Assembly: GCF_000746525.1 (NCBI RefSeq)
Contig: NZ_CP009048.1
Location: 1,853,501-1,917,500, forward strand
Length of the DNA: 64,000 nt
Reading direction: 5' to 3'
Source: Pseudomonas alkylphenolica
Lineage (GTDB): Bacteria > Pseudomonadota > Gammaproteobacteria > Pseudomonadales > Pseudomonadaceae
Each line of letters begins with the position of its first letter. The stretch's first letter is position 1. Positions 1-7,242 of this stretch are shown here, piece by piece. Under the pieces are notes generated by a model. That model was not told the origin of the DNA. It saw only the letters and a program-made list of their open reading frames with translations, and ran no database searches. The position numbers were made by a program, and so were the translations under genes.

Positions 1-206
1 ATCACGAAAACACCGAAGCCAAGGGCATTGCCGAAATCATCATTGGCAAGGGTCGCGATATCGAAATGGGCACCGTTCGTGCTGCCTTCCTCGGCCAGTA
101 CAACCGTTTTGAAAACCTTGCTGCTGGGTGGGCGCCAACGCCAGTCGAGCAGCCCGAAAAGGTAACGCCGCTGTCTCGCCGCTATGCAAACAAGGACCGC
201 TTCTGA
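1..206 (+). CDS. Replicative DNA helicase DnaB-like, C-terminal fragment
   Basis: The frame opening at base 3 gives HENTEAKGIAEIIIGKGRD followed by a GTVRAAFLGQYNRFENL segment and ends at TGA 204-206. This is the characteristic C-terminal end of DnaB-family helicases (IAKQRNGPIGTV-type loop and the F-rich tail), which unwind DNA at the phage replication fork and recruit primase. Only about 68 residues are in the window; the ATPase core is upstream. Its stop overlaps the ATG of the next gene (TGATG), so it belongs to the same early/replication operon. Confidence 0.8.
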   Translation, partial: HENTEAKGIAEIIIGKGRDIEMGTVRAAFLGQYNRFENLAAGWAPTPVEQPEKVTPLSRRYANKDRF

Positions 207-409
207 TGGCCGATCCGATGCTGATGCCGCCCGACCTCAGTGAGTACCACTGGGCCCTATACGCCTGCGGTCACTTGCTCGACCTCACCAATAAGCCACA
301 GCCACCCGTTGGCCTGTACCGCGACGAAGAGTCGGCGCGCATCCACGGTGTGCGCATGTGGCCAGCCACTTTCACCGTTGTTGACCTCCACAAGGACGAC
401 CGCCCATGA
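206..409 (+). CDS. Small phage hypothetical protein (67 aa)
   Basis: Starts at the ATG overlapping the dnaB stop (TGATG) and runs 67 codons. A longer reading frame starting at 128 would sit inside dnaB and has no advantage. The product is acidic with a DLSEYHWALYACGHLLDL segment and no recognisable domain or membrane span. Its stop overlaps the next ATG (ATGA). Translational coupling on both sides supports it being real. Function unknown; by position it belongs to the accessory replication/recombination block. Confidence 0.6.
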   Translation: MADPMLMPPDLSEYHWALYACGHLLDLTNKPQPPVGLYRDEESARIHGVRMWPATFTVVDLHKDDRP

Positions 410-705
410 GACAGACCAAGTTGACCAAGGCCGCGCGCGGTCGGGAGTGCCAGGTGCGCATCCCGGGCGTTTGCAACGGCAACCCTGAAACCACCGTGCT
501 GGCTCACTACCGAATGTCCGGCACCTGCGGCGTCGGCATGAAGCCGAACGACCTGCAGGGCGCCTGGGCGTGCAGCGCCTGCCATGACGCCTGTGACGGC
601 CGCAGCCAGTTGATCAGCCGCGCCGAAGCCCGCCAGCACCACGCCGAGGGCGTGATGCGCACCCAGGCCAAGCTGATGAGCGAGGGAGTGGTTGCCGCAT
701 GCTGA
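406..705 (+). CDS. YbcO/DUF1364-family putative nuclease
   Basis: 99 residues. ARGRECQVRIPGVCNG near the N-terminus, LAHYR and the CSACHDACDGR segment are hallmarks of the DUF1364 family, whose E. coli member YbcO comes from a cryptic lambdoid prophage. Four cysteines and two histidines suggest a zinc-stabilised HNH-like fold. Family members occupy the ninB-rusA region of lambdoid phages and are thought to act in DNA recombination or branch processing; the biochemical role here is inferred. Start ATG at 406 overlaps the previous stop; its own end overlaps the following VRR-NUC gene by 7 bases. Confidence 0.8.
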   Translation: MRQTKLTKAARGRECQVRIPGVCNGNPETTVLAHYRMSGTCGVGMKPNDLQGAWACSACHDACDGRSQLISRAEARQHHAEGVMRTQAKLMSEGVVAAC

Positions 706-1130
706 AAGCCAAGCCCCGTGTTTTTGCCGCGAAGAAGACCCGCGCCAAGCCAATCGACCGTGAAGGCCTGGAGCAGGCCGCCCTGATGACCGAGATTGCG
801 CTGCGCTATCCGGCTGCAGCCAAACTGATCTACCACGTCCCGAACGGTGGCCACCGGCACAAGCTGGTGGCGATCAAGCTGAAAGAGCAGGGCGTGAAAG
901 CCGGTGTTCCTGACTTGGTGCTGCCGATGGCGCGTGGTGGTCACTTCGGCCTCTACATCGAGTTCAAGGCTAAGCCTCCGTTCGACGCCGCCGTATCACC
1001 GAGCCAGGACGCCTACATTCAGGCGCTGCTCGATCAGGGTTATCTGGCGATCGTCTGCCGTGGCGCCATCGATGCGCTGGAGGCGATTCGCGCTTACTTG
1101 CTGCAGCCGCAGACCGAGGTGGTCGCATGA
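699..1130 (+). CDS. VRR-NUC domain protein (putative structure-specific nuclease)
   Basis: 143 residues with the VRR-NUC core of the PD-(D/E)xK superfamily: a conserved YHVPNGG segment near residue 46, GVPDLVLP around 70 supplying the catalytic Asp, and YIEFKAK around 86 supplying the E-x-K pair. Stand-alone VRR-NUC proteins of phages cleave branched DNA such as Holliday junctions and often replace RusA. It sits right after another recombination nuclease and before a tyrosine recombinase, so a DNA-branch-processing role before packaging is likely. ATG 699 overlaps ybcO, and its TGA overlaps the next ATG. Confidence 0.85.
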   Translation: MLKAKPRVFAAKKTRAKPIDREGLEQAALMTEIALRYPAAAKLIYHVPNGGHRHKLVAIKLKEQGVKAGVPDLVLPMARGGHFGLYIEFKAKPPFDAAVSPSQDAYIQALLDQGYLAIVCRGAIDALEAIRAYLLQPQTEVVA

Positions 1131-2431
1131 GCCAGACAGTTCTCACCACCTTCTCCGATGCCGAGATTCGGCGCCAGGCCGCCAAGACTGACGTGCTCAA
1201 CCTTCGCGATGCGCGATACCCGGGCGTTTACTTCCGGTTCAACAAGAACCGCGAGCGCGGGTCTTGGTACCTGGTCGTCAGCTCCAAGTGGAGCAAGGTA
1301 GCGACCTATCCAGCGCTTCCAACCAAGAGCTTGATCAGCGCGCTGCCGGGCATCCGTGAGCGCCTGGCCGTGGACCCCGGTGCATCGACCGCCGCTGGCA
1401 CGCTGCACACAGTCGGCCAATTGTTGTCTTGGTACGCTGATCGGCAATCCCGCGACCGGAGTCTGTCCGCCAAGCGCCGGTCGACCACGGCCTCAATCAT
1501 CAGCTGTCACCTGAAGCGGCGGCTGGAGGACCTTCCGGTTTCCGAGGTCACCCGTTCAAGCCTGGACAAGCTCGCCATGTGGCCACTTCAAGAAGAGGTG
1601 TCACTGTCCTACGTCCGCCTGATGTGGGGCGTGCTGGTGGTCTCGTTCCGCCAGGCGGCGAAGCTGCACATGATCACGTCCAATCCGATCGCGGGCTTCA
1701 AGTTCACCGACTTCACCAAGGCCCGGGTTAAGCCGAAGCCGGCACGCTTGAGGACGGTGCAGTTGGAGAAGGTGCTTGGTGAACTGGCCATCCGGTTCGA
1801 TGAGGCTCCGGTGGACTGCACGCTGGCCCTGCTGATGCTGTGCCATGGAACCCGAGTGGGTGAGACCCGGATGGCGCGCTGGGCGCATATGACCCAAGGT
1901 GAGCAACCGGAGTGGTTCATTCCTGCCGAGAACACCAAGACGCGCTGCGAGCATCGCTTGCCGCTGACTCACCAGGCACTGGCCCTGTTGAATCGCTATC
2001 GCCACTGGCAGCAGGGCAAGGGCTACCAGGGCGCCTTCCTGTTCCCGTCCAAGAATGGCCGGCCACTGACCGAGAGCCAGGCCTGCGCCGCGTTCACCCG
2101 TCTGGGTGCCGGTGAGTGGACCAGTCATGACCTGCGCAAGGTAGCTCGCACCGGTTGGACCGACCTCGGTGTCGACTACCTGATCGGCGAGATGCTGGTG
2201 AACCACACCCTGAGCCGCAACGTGCAGACCTACATCCACACCTCGGCGGATCAGCTCAAGCGTGAGGCCCTGGATAAGTGGCACGGCTGGCTTGATGGCA
2301 AGGGTTTCGCCGTCATTCACGGCTCGACCATCACTGGAAACGGAAATTCGCATATTGCCGCCGAGGCCAGTAGCGGCGCGGCCTGCGAGGCCAATGCCGA
2401 ATCCGTAAAAAGCGAGGATTCAAAGGCATGA
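1127..2431 (+). CDS. Tyrosine site-specific recombinase (phage integrase family), internal position
   Basis: 434 residues. The N-terminal third (FSDAEIRRQAAK, then a GVYFRFNK...YPALPTKSLI stretch) resembles the arm-binding/DUF4102-like N-domain of P4-type integrases. The catalytic domain holds the full set: R243 in HGTRVGE, K271 in NTKT, H334-x-x-R337 in SHDLRKVAR, H360 in LVNHTL and nucleophile Y369 in QTYIHTS. The last ~45 residues are a low-complexity tail rich in A, S, E and N. It is coupled by ATGA overlaps to the VRR-NUC gene and the next gene, so it is expressed with the replication/late block rather than from an attachment-site end. It could be the prophage integrase or a second recombinase. 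Confidence 0.85.
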   Translation: MSQTVLTTFSDAEIRRQAAKTDVLNLRDARYPGVYFRFNKNRERGSWYLVVSSKWSKVATYPALPTKSLISALPGIRERLAVDPGASTAAGTLHTVGQLLSWYADRQSRDRSLSAKRRSTTASIISCHLKRRLEDLPVSEVTRSSLDKLAMWPLQEEVSLSYVRLMWGVLVVSFRQAAKLHMITSNPIAGFKFTDFTKARVKPKPARLRTVQLEKVLGELAIRFDEAPVDCTLALLMLCHGTRVGETRMARWAHMTQGEQPEWFIPAENTKTRCEHRLPLTHQALALLNRYRHWQQGKGYQGAFLFPSKNGRPLTESQACAAFTRLGAGEWTSHDLRKVARTGWTDLGVDYLIGEMLVNHTLSRNVQTYIHTSADQLKREALDKWHGWLDGKGFAVIHGSTITGNGNSHIAAEASSGAACEANAESVKSEDSKA

Positions 2432-2745
2432 AAAAGAGCCATGGACCGGCCTTCCGCAAGGAGTTGATCGACCTGGTCCAGTGCCCGACCTGCAAGGGGA
2501 AGGCAGTCACCAAGAGCATGTTTTATGAACTGGCCTGCACTGGCTGCAACGCGTCGGGCTGGGTAGCGGCTGCAACTGGCGAGGCCCTGGCCCTGGATGA
2601 ACTGGTGACCCAGCTCAGCATGAGACTGCAGGTCGCGCAGCGACACATCAACGAATTGAAGAACCCTCGGGCCACTGGGCCGGAGGCGCTGTATCAGGAC
2701 GGTAATCGACGCGGGGGCGGCGGTACCAACTTCACTGGAGATTGA
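2428..2745 (+). CDS. Small zinc-ribbon-like phage protein (105 aa)
   Basis: Two CxxC knuckles (CPTCKGK near residue 18 and CTGCNASGW near 36) form a four-cysteine zinc-ribbon-like N-terminal half. The second half is a predicted helix (DELVTQLSMRLQVAQRHINEL) and a Gly-rich tail. ATG overlaps the recombinase stop. Position just before the putative late-control gene would suit a DNA- or RNA-binding regulator, but this is inference; no named family is recognised. Confidence 0.65.
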   Translation: MKKSHGPAFRKELIDLVQCPTCKGKAVTKSMFYELACTGCNASGWVAAATGEALALDELVTQLSMRLQVAQRHINELKNPRATGPEALYQDGNRRGGGGTNFTGD

Positions 2746-2756
2746 GGGGGAAGGAC

Positions 2757-3320
2757 ATGGGTATCTATAAAGACGTAATGAGCACGTTAGTTCGTGTACT
2801 GGCTGCCGACAACATCGACAACTCAACCAAGCAGCACTGGCAAAAGCTGATTGATGCCGACCTGCGCGAGGGCGGTACTGCCAGCACCATCTCGGTCCGC
2901 GACAAGTTTGACTATGACTGCTGCCTGCATGCGCTGCTGCACCGGGAGCTGGCACCCGCTCAGTGGGATGTGTTGATTGCCAAGTACTCCACGCACAAGG
3001 CCAACAAGGTTGCCGCGATCGGTCGCCTGATCAGCCGCATGAGTTCTCCGGCGCCTCAGCTGTTTATCTATAAAGCAGTCACCGCTTGGGCCATCCCTAA
3101 GTTGCGCGGGATGCAGGTCGGCAAGCGGTCCACTGACATGATCGTGCTGCCGCCTGAGTTCTATGACATGAATACCTGGGACGTAGAGGGCAAGCCGGAG
3201 TCGACGCGCCGTCGCTGGAAGACCGGGATCGGCAAATGCCTAGAGGTACTGGAGGAGGCCGCAGTGGTGCATGCCACCGAAATCTTCGACCGGGAAGAAA
3301 TATTCATTGATGCCGCTTGA
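2757..3320 (+). CDS. Phage hypothetical protein at the late-regulator (Q-like) position
   Basis: I start it at ATG 2757 because a strong AGGGGGAAGG ribosome site lies directly upstream; a TTG at 2742 would overlap that site. The 187-residue product has no hallmark motif I can name. The C-terminal half has a WAIPKLRGMQVGKRSTDM stretch and a basic TRRRWKTGIGKCLE helix that could bind nucleic acid. It is the last gene before the first terminator and the holin/terminase block, the place where lambdoid phages encode antiterminator Q. A Q-like function is possible but not shown by the sequence. Confidence 0.6.
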   Translation: MGIYKDVMSTLVRVLAADNIDNSTKQHWQKLIDADLREGGTASTISVRDKFDYDCCLHALLHRELAPAQWDVLIAKYSTHKANKVAAIGRLISRMSSPAPQLFIYKAVTAWAIPKLRGMQVGKRSTDMIVLPPEFYDMNTWDVEGKPESTRRRWKTGIGKCLEVLEEAAVVHATEIFDREEIFIDAA

Positions 3321-3390
3321 CCATGCTGGCGGAATGATCGTAAATTAACCCCATCATGTCGATCTTGCGCGTTATGAGATTCGACCAGTT

Positions 3391-3419
3391 AAAGCCCGGC
3401 CATAGTGTCGGGCTTTTTT
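3391..3419 (+). terminator. Rho-independent terminator after the replication block
   Basis: AAAGCCCG pairs with CGGGCTTT across a 10-base loop and is followed by a T-run. It ends the early/replication transcription unit and lies just before an isolated gene that has a second, similar terminator on its other side. Confidence 0.85.
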
Positions 3420-3476
3420 GTGGATAAACCATGCTCTGTGTGGCAGTTTGATATCTCCTTAATGTGGAGATTGGAA

Positions 3477-3962
3477 ATGTCGGTTTTTAAAGAGCTATCT
3501 CACCGGCGCGCTGAATACAATGCGGCTCGAATGGAGCAACTTGATCGTCTTTCAGCGCAAGCTCAGCGGTTTGTAGGTGCCCTTCAGCGCTATTTGGGGT
3601 TGGATTCGCCGCACTGGGTCAACCCCAAGGACGGTGTCGTAATGAAGTATGTCCGCATGGGTTCGGGGTCGCCTCAAAACTTCGAGGAGAAGGGGCGTCA
3701 TGAATTCAGCAGCGTCGATGGCGTTTTGGACTTTTCGGTTGCGATTACGCTTGAAAATGCGCCAGATCAGTTCCCTAAGACGCACCATGTTTTCCAGCTA
3801 GAAGTGACGGCTAAGCAAGGTGGATATGAGTTCTATAGCCGAGACTTCGATGGCTCGTTCTTAGTGGGTGCAGCAGAAGAAGCCGACCACGCTTATGAGG
3901 GTGTTTGCACTGCAATCGTCAATCAACTCAAAAATAGTTACGACGTGGGTCGAGTCTTCTGA
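3477..3962 (+). CDS. Moron-like hypothetical protein (161 aa) between two terminators
   Basis: The frame is open from 3405, but the first part lies in the terminator; ATG 3477 with GGAGATTGGAA upstream is the sensible start. The N-terminus is charged and helical (FKELSHRRAEYNAARMEQLDR), then comes a beta-rich domain with KTHHVFQLEVTAKQGGYEFYSRDFDGS. No signal peptide or membrane span. Codon use is less GC-rich than the flanking phage genes. Isolation between terminators at 3391 and 3981, a TTGATA-type AT-rich upstream segment and the different base composition fit an independently expressed cargo gene. Function unknown. Confidence 0.65.
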   Translation: MSVFKELSHRRAEYNAARMEQLDRLSAQAQRFVGALQRYLGLDSPHWVNPKDGVVMKYVRMGSGSPQNFEEKGRHEFSSVDGVLDFSVAITLENAPDQFPKTHHVFQLEVTAKQGGYEFYSRDFDGSFLVGAAEEADHAYEGVCTAIVNQLKNSYDVGRVF

Positions 3963-3980
3963 CTACCGACACGGTTACTG

Positions 3981-4005
3981 AGCCCGCCAAGTGCGGGCTT
4001 TTTTG
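3981..4005 (+). terminator. Rho-independent terminator after the cargo gene
   Basis: AGCCCGC-caagt-GCGGGCT followed by TTTTT. Stem sequence is nearly the same as that of the terminator at 3391, which brackets the gene between them. Confidence 0.85.
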
Positions 4006-4035
4006 TTCATAGCTCCCTGGCAGGGAGTAACCGGA

Positions 4036-4359
4036 ATGGCCCATATGCCTGAGAAAGATCCTGGCCTTTGGGCCGCAGTGTTTGCCTGGTTGGTTGCCCA
4101 TCAGCCCCAGTTGTACACCGGTGGAACGGCAGCTGCCGTTGCGATGTGCCGCGTTATCTACGGTGGTGGTGGTCGCCGCAAGGTCATCCTCGAGGGGATC
4201 CTGTGTGGCTTGATCGGTACGAGCCTGATGCCAGTGCTTGAGTACTTCTCGCTGCCCACCAACCTGGCGGTGTTTGCTGGGTGCATGGTCGGCTTCATCG
4301 GGGTGGAGAAGCTGCGCGAATACTCTGATCGGTTCATGACTCGAAAGGTTGAAGGCTGA
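4036..4359 (+). CDS. Phage holin, lambda-type small membrane protein
   Basis: 107 residues from ATG 4036 with GGGAGTAACCGGA upstream; earlier in-frame starts fall in the terminator. It begins MPEKDPGLWAAVFAWL, typical of the Gram-negative lambda-family holins (TIGR01594 type), and carries three hydrophobic segments (about residues 9-22, 28-42 and 50-85). Holins collect in the inner membrane and open it at a set time so the endolysin can reach the murein. The endolysin and spanins are 22 kb away at the right end, so the lysis cassette is split. The stop overlaps the next ATG. Confidence 0.75.
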   Translation: MAHMPEKDPGLWAAVFAWLVAHQPQLYTGGTAAAVAMCRVIYGGGGRRKVILEGILCGLIGTSLMPVLEYFSLPTNLAVFAGCMVGFIGVEKLREYSDRFMTRKVEG

Positions 4360-4685
4360 TGGCTACCGGTTCGTCCTGGCATCACCTGTACAAGACCAAG
4401 GAATGGTATCGACTTCGATGGGCGCAGCTGCAGAAGGAGCCGTTGTGCCGCCGCTGCAGCTCTCAAGGCCGGACGGTGGCTGCTGGTATCGCTGACCACA
4501 TCAAGGCGCACCGTGGTGATGTAACGCTGTTCTTCGATGCAACCAACCTCCAGAGCCTGTGCAAGCTCTGCCATGACAGCGCCAAGCAGCGAGAGGAGAA
4601 GTCCGGGGTAGTGGTCGGGTGCGACGTCAATGGTCTGCCCATCGACCCGAACCATCACTGGAACCGGAAGAAGTCGCCGAGCTGA
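4359..4685 (+). CDS. HNH endonuclease associated with packaging
   Basis: 108 residues. Zinc knuckles CRRC (near residue 32) and CKLCH (near 68) frame the beta-beta-alpha metal site with ADHIKAHRGD (the conserved DHI, about 47) and the NLQSLCKLCHDSAK helix. HNH proteins encoded next to the terminase are part of the packaging machine in many HK97-like phages, stimulating TerL cleavage at cos. Starts at ATG 4359, overlapping the holin stop. The gene lies immediately upstream of the candidate cos region and terS, as expected. Confidence 0.88.
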   Translation: MATGSSWHHLYKTKEWYRLRWAQLQKEPLCRRCSSQGRTVAAGIADHIKAHRGDVTLFFDATNLQSLCKLCHDSAKQREEKSGVVVGCDVNGLPIDPNHHWNRKKSPS

Positions 4686-4824
4686 GAATTATTCTCGGGA
4701 AACGACTCGCCACCCGGTGTAGCACGGCACAGCCCCTAGGGGAGGGGTCAAAAGTTCGGGATTCCGCCAGATAGGACCGCCCTCGACCCTCTTTACGCAA
4801 AAAGCCAGAATTGGAGAGTTTTTT
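4686..4824. other. Candidate cos region between HNH and terS
   Basis: A 139-base gene-free stretch between hnh and terS. It contains a GC-rich core at 4732-4750 with near-dyad symmetry (CCCCTAGGGG then AGGGG) followed by TCAAAAGTT. HNH-cos-terS order is common in cos phages of this class. No sequence test for cohesive ends is possible here, so the exact nick positions are unknown. Confidence 0.45.
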
Positions 4825-5283
4825 TTGAAGGGAAGAACCCCCGCCCCGACGACCCAGAAAAAGGTCACCGGCACGTTGCGTGCCAGTCGGGAAAACAAGC
4901 GGGAGCCTCAGCTTGCGGTCGCGTCATACCAGCCAGCGCCCCGAACCATGACGGCGGAAGGGCAGGCGGTTTGGAAAGTGTTCTGCCCGCTCGCCGCTTC
5001 CATGGGCGTGCTTACTGAAGCTGATCTTCAAACCCTGGAGCGGCTGTGCGAAGTGGCCGCCGAGGTCCGCCGCTTGACCAAAGTTATTTCCGAAGAGGGC
5101 CATACCTATTCGACCGAGGCCGGACTTATCAAAGCGCACCCGGCCGTTGCGATGGCGGCTGATGCCGACCGCCGGTTGCTCTCTTACCTTACCCATTTCG
5201 GCATGACACCCGCCGCCCGATCCAAGGTCCAGGCCATTGGCGAACCTCCAAGCAAAGACCCGGAAGACGAGTTCTTCAGTTGA
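4825..5283 (+). CDS. Terminase small subunit, P27 family
   Basis: 152 residues starting at a TTG placed 7 bases after TTGGAGAG; the MKGRTPAPTTQKKVTGTLR opening is the standard P27-family N-terminus, which supports the TTG. The middle helices (ADLQTLERLCEVAAEVRRL) and the HPAVAMAADADRRLLSYL segment followed by GMTPAARSK are also diagnostic. TerS binds the packaging site and hands DNA to TerL. Its 3' end overlaps terL by 47 bases. The acidic C-terminus (DPEDEFFS) is probably the TerL contact. Confidence 0.92.
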   Translation: MKGRTPAPTTQKKVTGTLRASRENKREPQLAVASYQPAPRTMTAEGQAVWKVFCPLAASMGVLTEADLQTLERLCEVAAEVRRLTKVISEEGHTYSTEAGLIKAHPAVAMAADADRRLLSYLTHFGMTPAARSKVQAIGEPPSKDPEDEFFS

Positions 5284-7036
5284 GGTCAAGAAGGCTTCCT
5301 ATGCGGTCGACCCGGTAACGGCCTGGGCCCAAGAGGTTTACTCCGGCAAGGTTTTGGCGGGCCCTGATATTCGCAATGCTTGTGGTCGTCACTTGCGCGA
5401 TCTGGAGGATGGGCCGAAGCGTGGGTTGACCTGGGATCTGGAGAAGGCAAACCGGGCGATCCGATACTTCAAGACAGTGCTGAAGCTCAACGGCGGCGAG
5501 CACGAAGGTAGCCCCTTCGTCCTACTGCCCTGGCAGGCATTCATTGTTGGTTCGATCTTTGGCTGGATGGCGCCGGACGGCTACCGCCGGTTTCGTACGG
5601 TCTACATCGAGTCAGGGAAAGGCTCGGGCAAGTCGCCGCTGGCTGCTGGTATCGGCCTGTACTGTCTGACGTCTGACGGTGAGCCAAGGGCCGAGGTCTA
5701 CGCGGCGGCAACGAAGCGTGACCAGGCGATGATCCTGTTCCGTGACGCGGTGGCCATGGTTGATCAGTCGCCGGCGCTGATGAAGAAGATCAAGAAGTCA
5801 GGCCGTGATGAGAAGGTCTGGAACCTGGCCTACCTCGCGACCGGATCTTTCTTTCGACCGATCAGCTCGGACGATGGCCAGTCAGGTCCGCGTCCGCACT
5901 GCGCCCTGATCGACGAGGTGCATGAACACAAGAACAACAAAACCGTTGAGTTCATGCGTGCCGGTACAAAAGGCCGGCGGCAAGCGCTGATCCTGATGAT
6001 CACCAACAGCGGGCACGACCGGACTTCGGTTTGCTACAGCTATCACCAGCTTGGCGTGAATGTCTGTGCTGCTGGCGCCAAGGGCGTGACGAAGCGTCAT
6101 CGTCATTTCAACGACGGGTTCTTTGCCTTTATCTGCTCCCTGGACAAAGGCGATGACCCGTTCAAGGATGAGAAGTGCTGGGGCAAGGCCAACCCTTCGC
6201 TGGGGCACACGTTCCAGCCAAAGTACCTGCGCGAGCAGGTCACCGATGCCAAGGGCATGCCGGCGAAGGCGAGCACAGTTCGGCGGCTGAACTTCTGCCA
6301 GTGGGTGGACGCTGCGAACCCGTGGGTAGAAATCGATACCTGGCTGTCCTGCTGTGCCAAGTTTGACCGGGAGAAGTTGGCAGGCGAGGCTTGCTATGGC
6401 GGCCTCGACCTTTCCGGCAAGCGAGATTTGACTGCGCTGAACCTGTACTTCCCTGAGTCGGGCAAGTCCATCGCTGAGTTCTGGACACCGAAGGACACGC
6501 TGCTCGATCGCGCCGCGGTAGATGGTGTGCCGTATGAAGTGTGGCTTGGGGATGGGCATATTCATGCGCCGCCCGGAAAAGCGATCAACTATGCCTTCGT
6601 CGCTAAGCGCCTCGGCGAGTTGGCTGCCAAGTACGACATTAAGGCCGTGGCGTTTGACCCGTATCACATGGCTTATCTCGAAGCTGAACTGGAGGCGCAG
6701 GGCATTGAGCTCAATCTGGTGCCTCATGGTCAGGGCTTCCGACCAGCTCGGGAGTCAAACCTTTGGATGACCCACTCTATCGATCTGCTGGAGGACTTGA
6801 TCCTCACCGGGAAGATCCAGGTGCTGGAGAACCCTTGCCTGACCTGGAACGTGGCCTCGGCGGTAATGGAGGCTGACGCTCAGGAAAACCGAATCTTCTC
6901 CAAGCGGAAAAAGACCGGCCGCATCGACGGCGCCGTCGCTATGGCGATGGCTGTCGGAGCAGCCAACCAGACCGAGGCGAAGCCCGAGAAAAGCCTTTCG
7001 GATCACATAACCAAACACGGAATCAGAACCCTATGA
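5237..7036 (+). CDS. Terminase large subunit, HK97 type
   Basis: 599 residues. Walker A ESGKGSGKS at 125-133 and Walker B CALIDEVHEH around 222-231 form the packaging ATPase; the C-terminal half is the RNase H-like nuclease with GGLDLSGKRDLTAL around 395 and a terminal GRIDGAVAMAMA Asp. It pumps DNA into proheads and cuts concatemers. The only upstream start in frame is TTG 5237, inside terS; no ATG is available before residue ~110, so this TTG or a nearby unusual codon must be used. Coupled to the next gene by an ATGA overlap. Confidence 0.95.
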   Translation: MANLQAKTRKTSSSVEVKKASYAVDPVTAWAQEVYSGKVLAGPDIRNACGRHLRDLEDGPKRGLTWDLEKANRAIRYFKTVLKLNGGEHEGSPFVLLPWQAFIVGSIFGWMAPDGYRRFRTVYIESGKGSGKSPLAAGIGLYCLTSDGEPRAEVYAAATKRDQAMILFRDAVAMVDQSPALMKKIKKSGRDEKVWNLAYLATGSFFRPISSDDGQSGPRPHCALIDEVHEHKNNKTVEFMRAGTKGRRQALILMITNSGHDRTSVCYSYHQLGVNVCAAGAKGVTKRHRHFNDGFFAFICSLDKGDDPFKDEKCWGKANPSLGHTFQPKYLREQVTDAKGMPAKASTVRRLNFCQWVDAANPWVEIDTWLSCCAKFDREKLAGEACYGGLDLSGKRDLTALNLYFPESGKSIAEFWTPKDTLLDRAAVDGVPYEVWLGDGHIHAPPGKAINYAFVAKRLGELAAKYDIKAVAFDPYHMAYLEAELEAQGIELNLVPHGQGFRPARESNLWMTHSIDLLEDLILTGKIQVLENPCLTWNVASAVMEADAQENRIFSKRKKTGRIDGAVAMAMAVGAANQTEAKPEKSLSDHITKHGIRTL

Positions 7037-7242
7037 CCCCTGAACAAGAGGCGCCTCGCGAAGACGGGGTGTCAGCCTTCGCTTGGCTGCGCGAAAGCCT
7101 GCCGGATGTGGTCGGCATGGTCGGCTTTGGTCTGCTCGCGCGCGGTCTATGGGTTGGCTTTGGTGAGGCCGTGGCGCTTTCCGTGTGCGGGCTGATCCTC
7201 ATGTCACTGTCGGCGTATGCCGTCATTCGAGGAGGGAGTTGA
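7033..7242 (+). CDS. Small membrane protein between terL and portal (69 aa)
   Basis: 69 residues with two hydrophobic segments (about 26-45 and 47-63) after a charged N-terminus. It starts at the ATG overlapping the terL stop and ends at the TGA overlapping the portal ATG. Small integral proteins at this place occur in several HK97-like phages and have no assigned role. I can only say it is a translationally coupled inner-membrane protein candidate. Confidence 0.6.
   Translation: MTPEQEAPREDGVSAFAWLRESLPDVVGMVGFGLLARGLWVGFGEAVALSVCGLILMSLSAYAVIRGGS

Noticed and set aside
1601..2353. 250-codon minus-strand frame opposite the tyrosine recombinase
   Set aside because: Antisense of a gene with complete catalytic motifs; no ribosome site or homologous feature.
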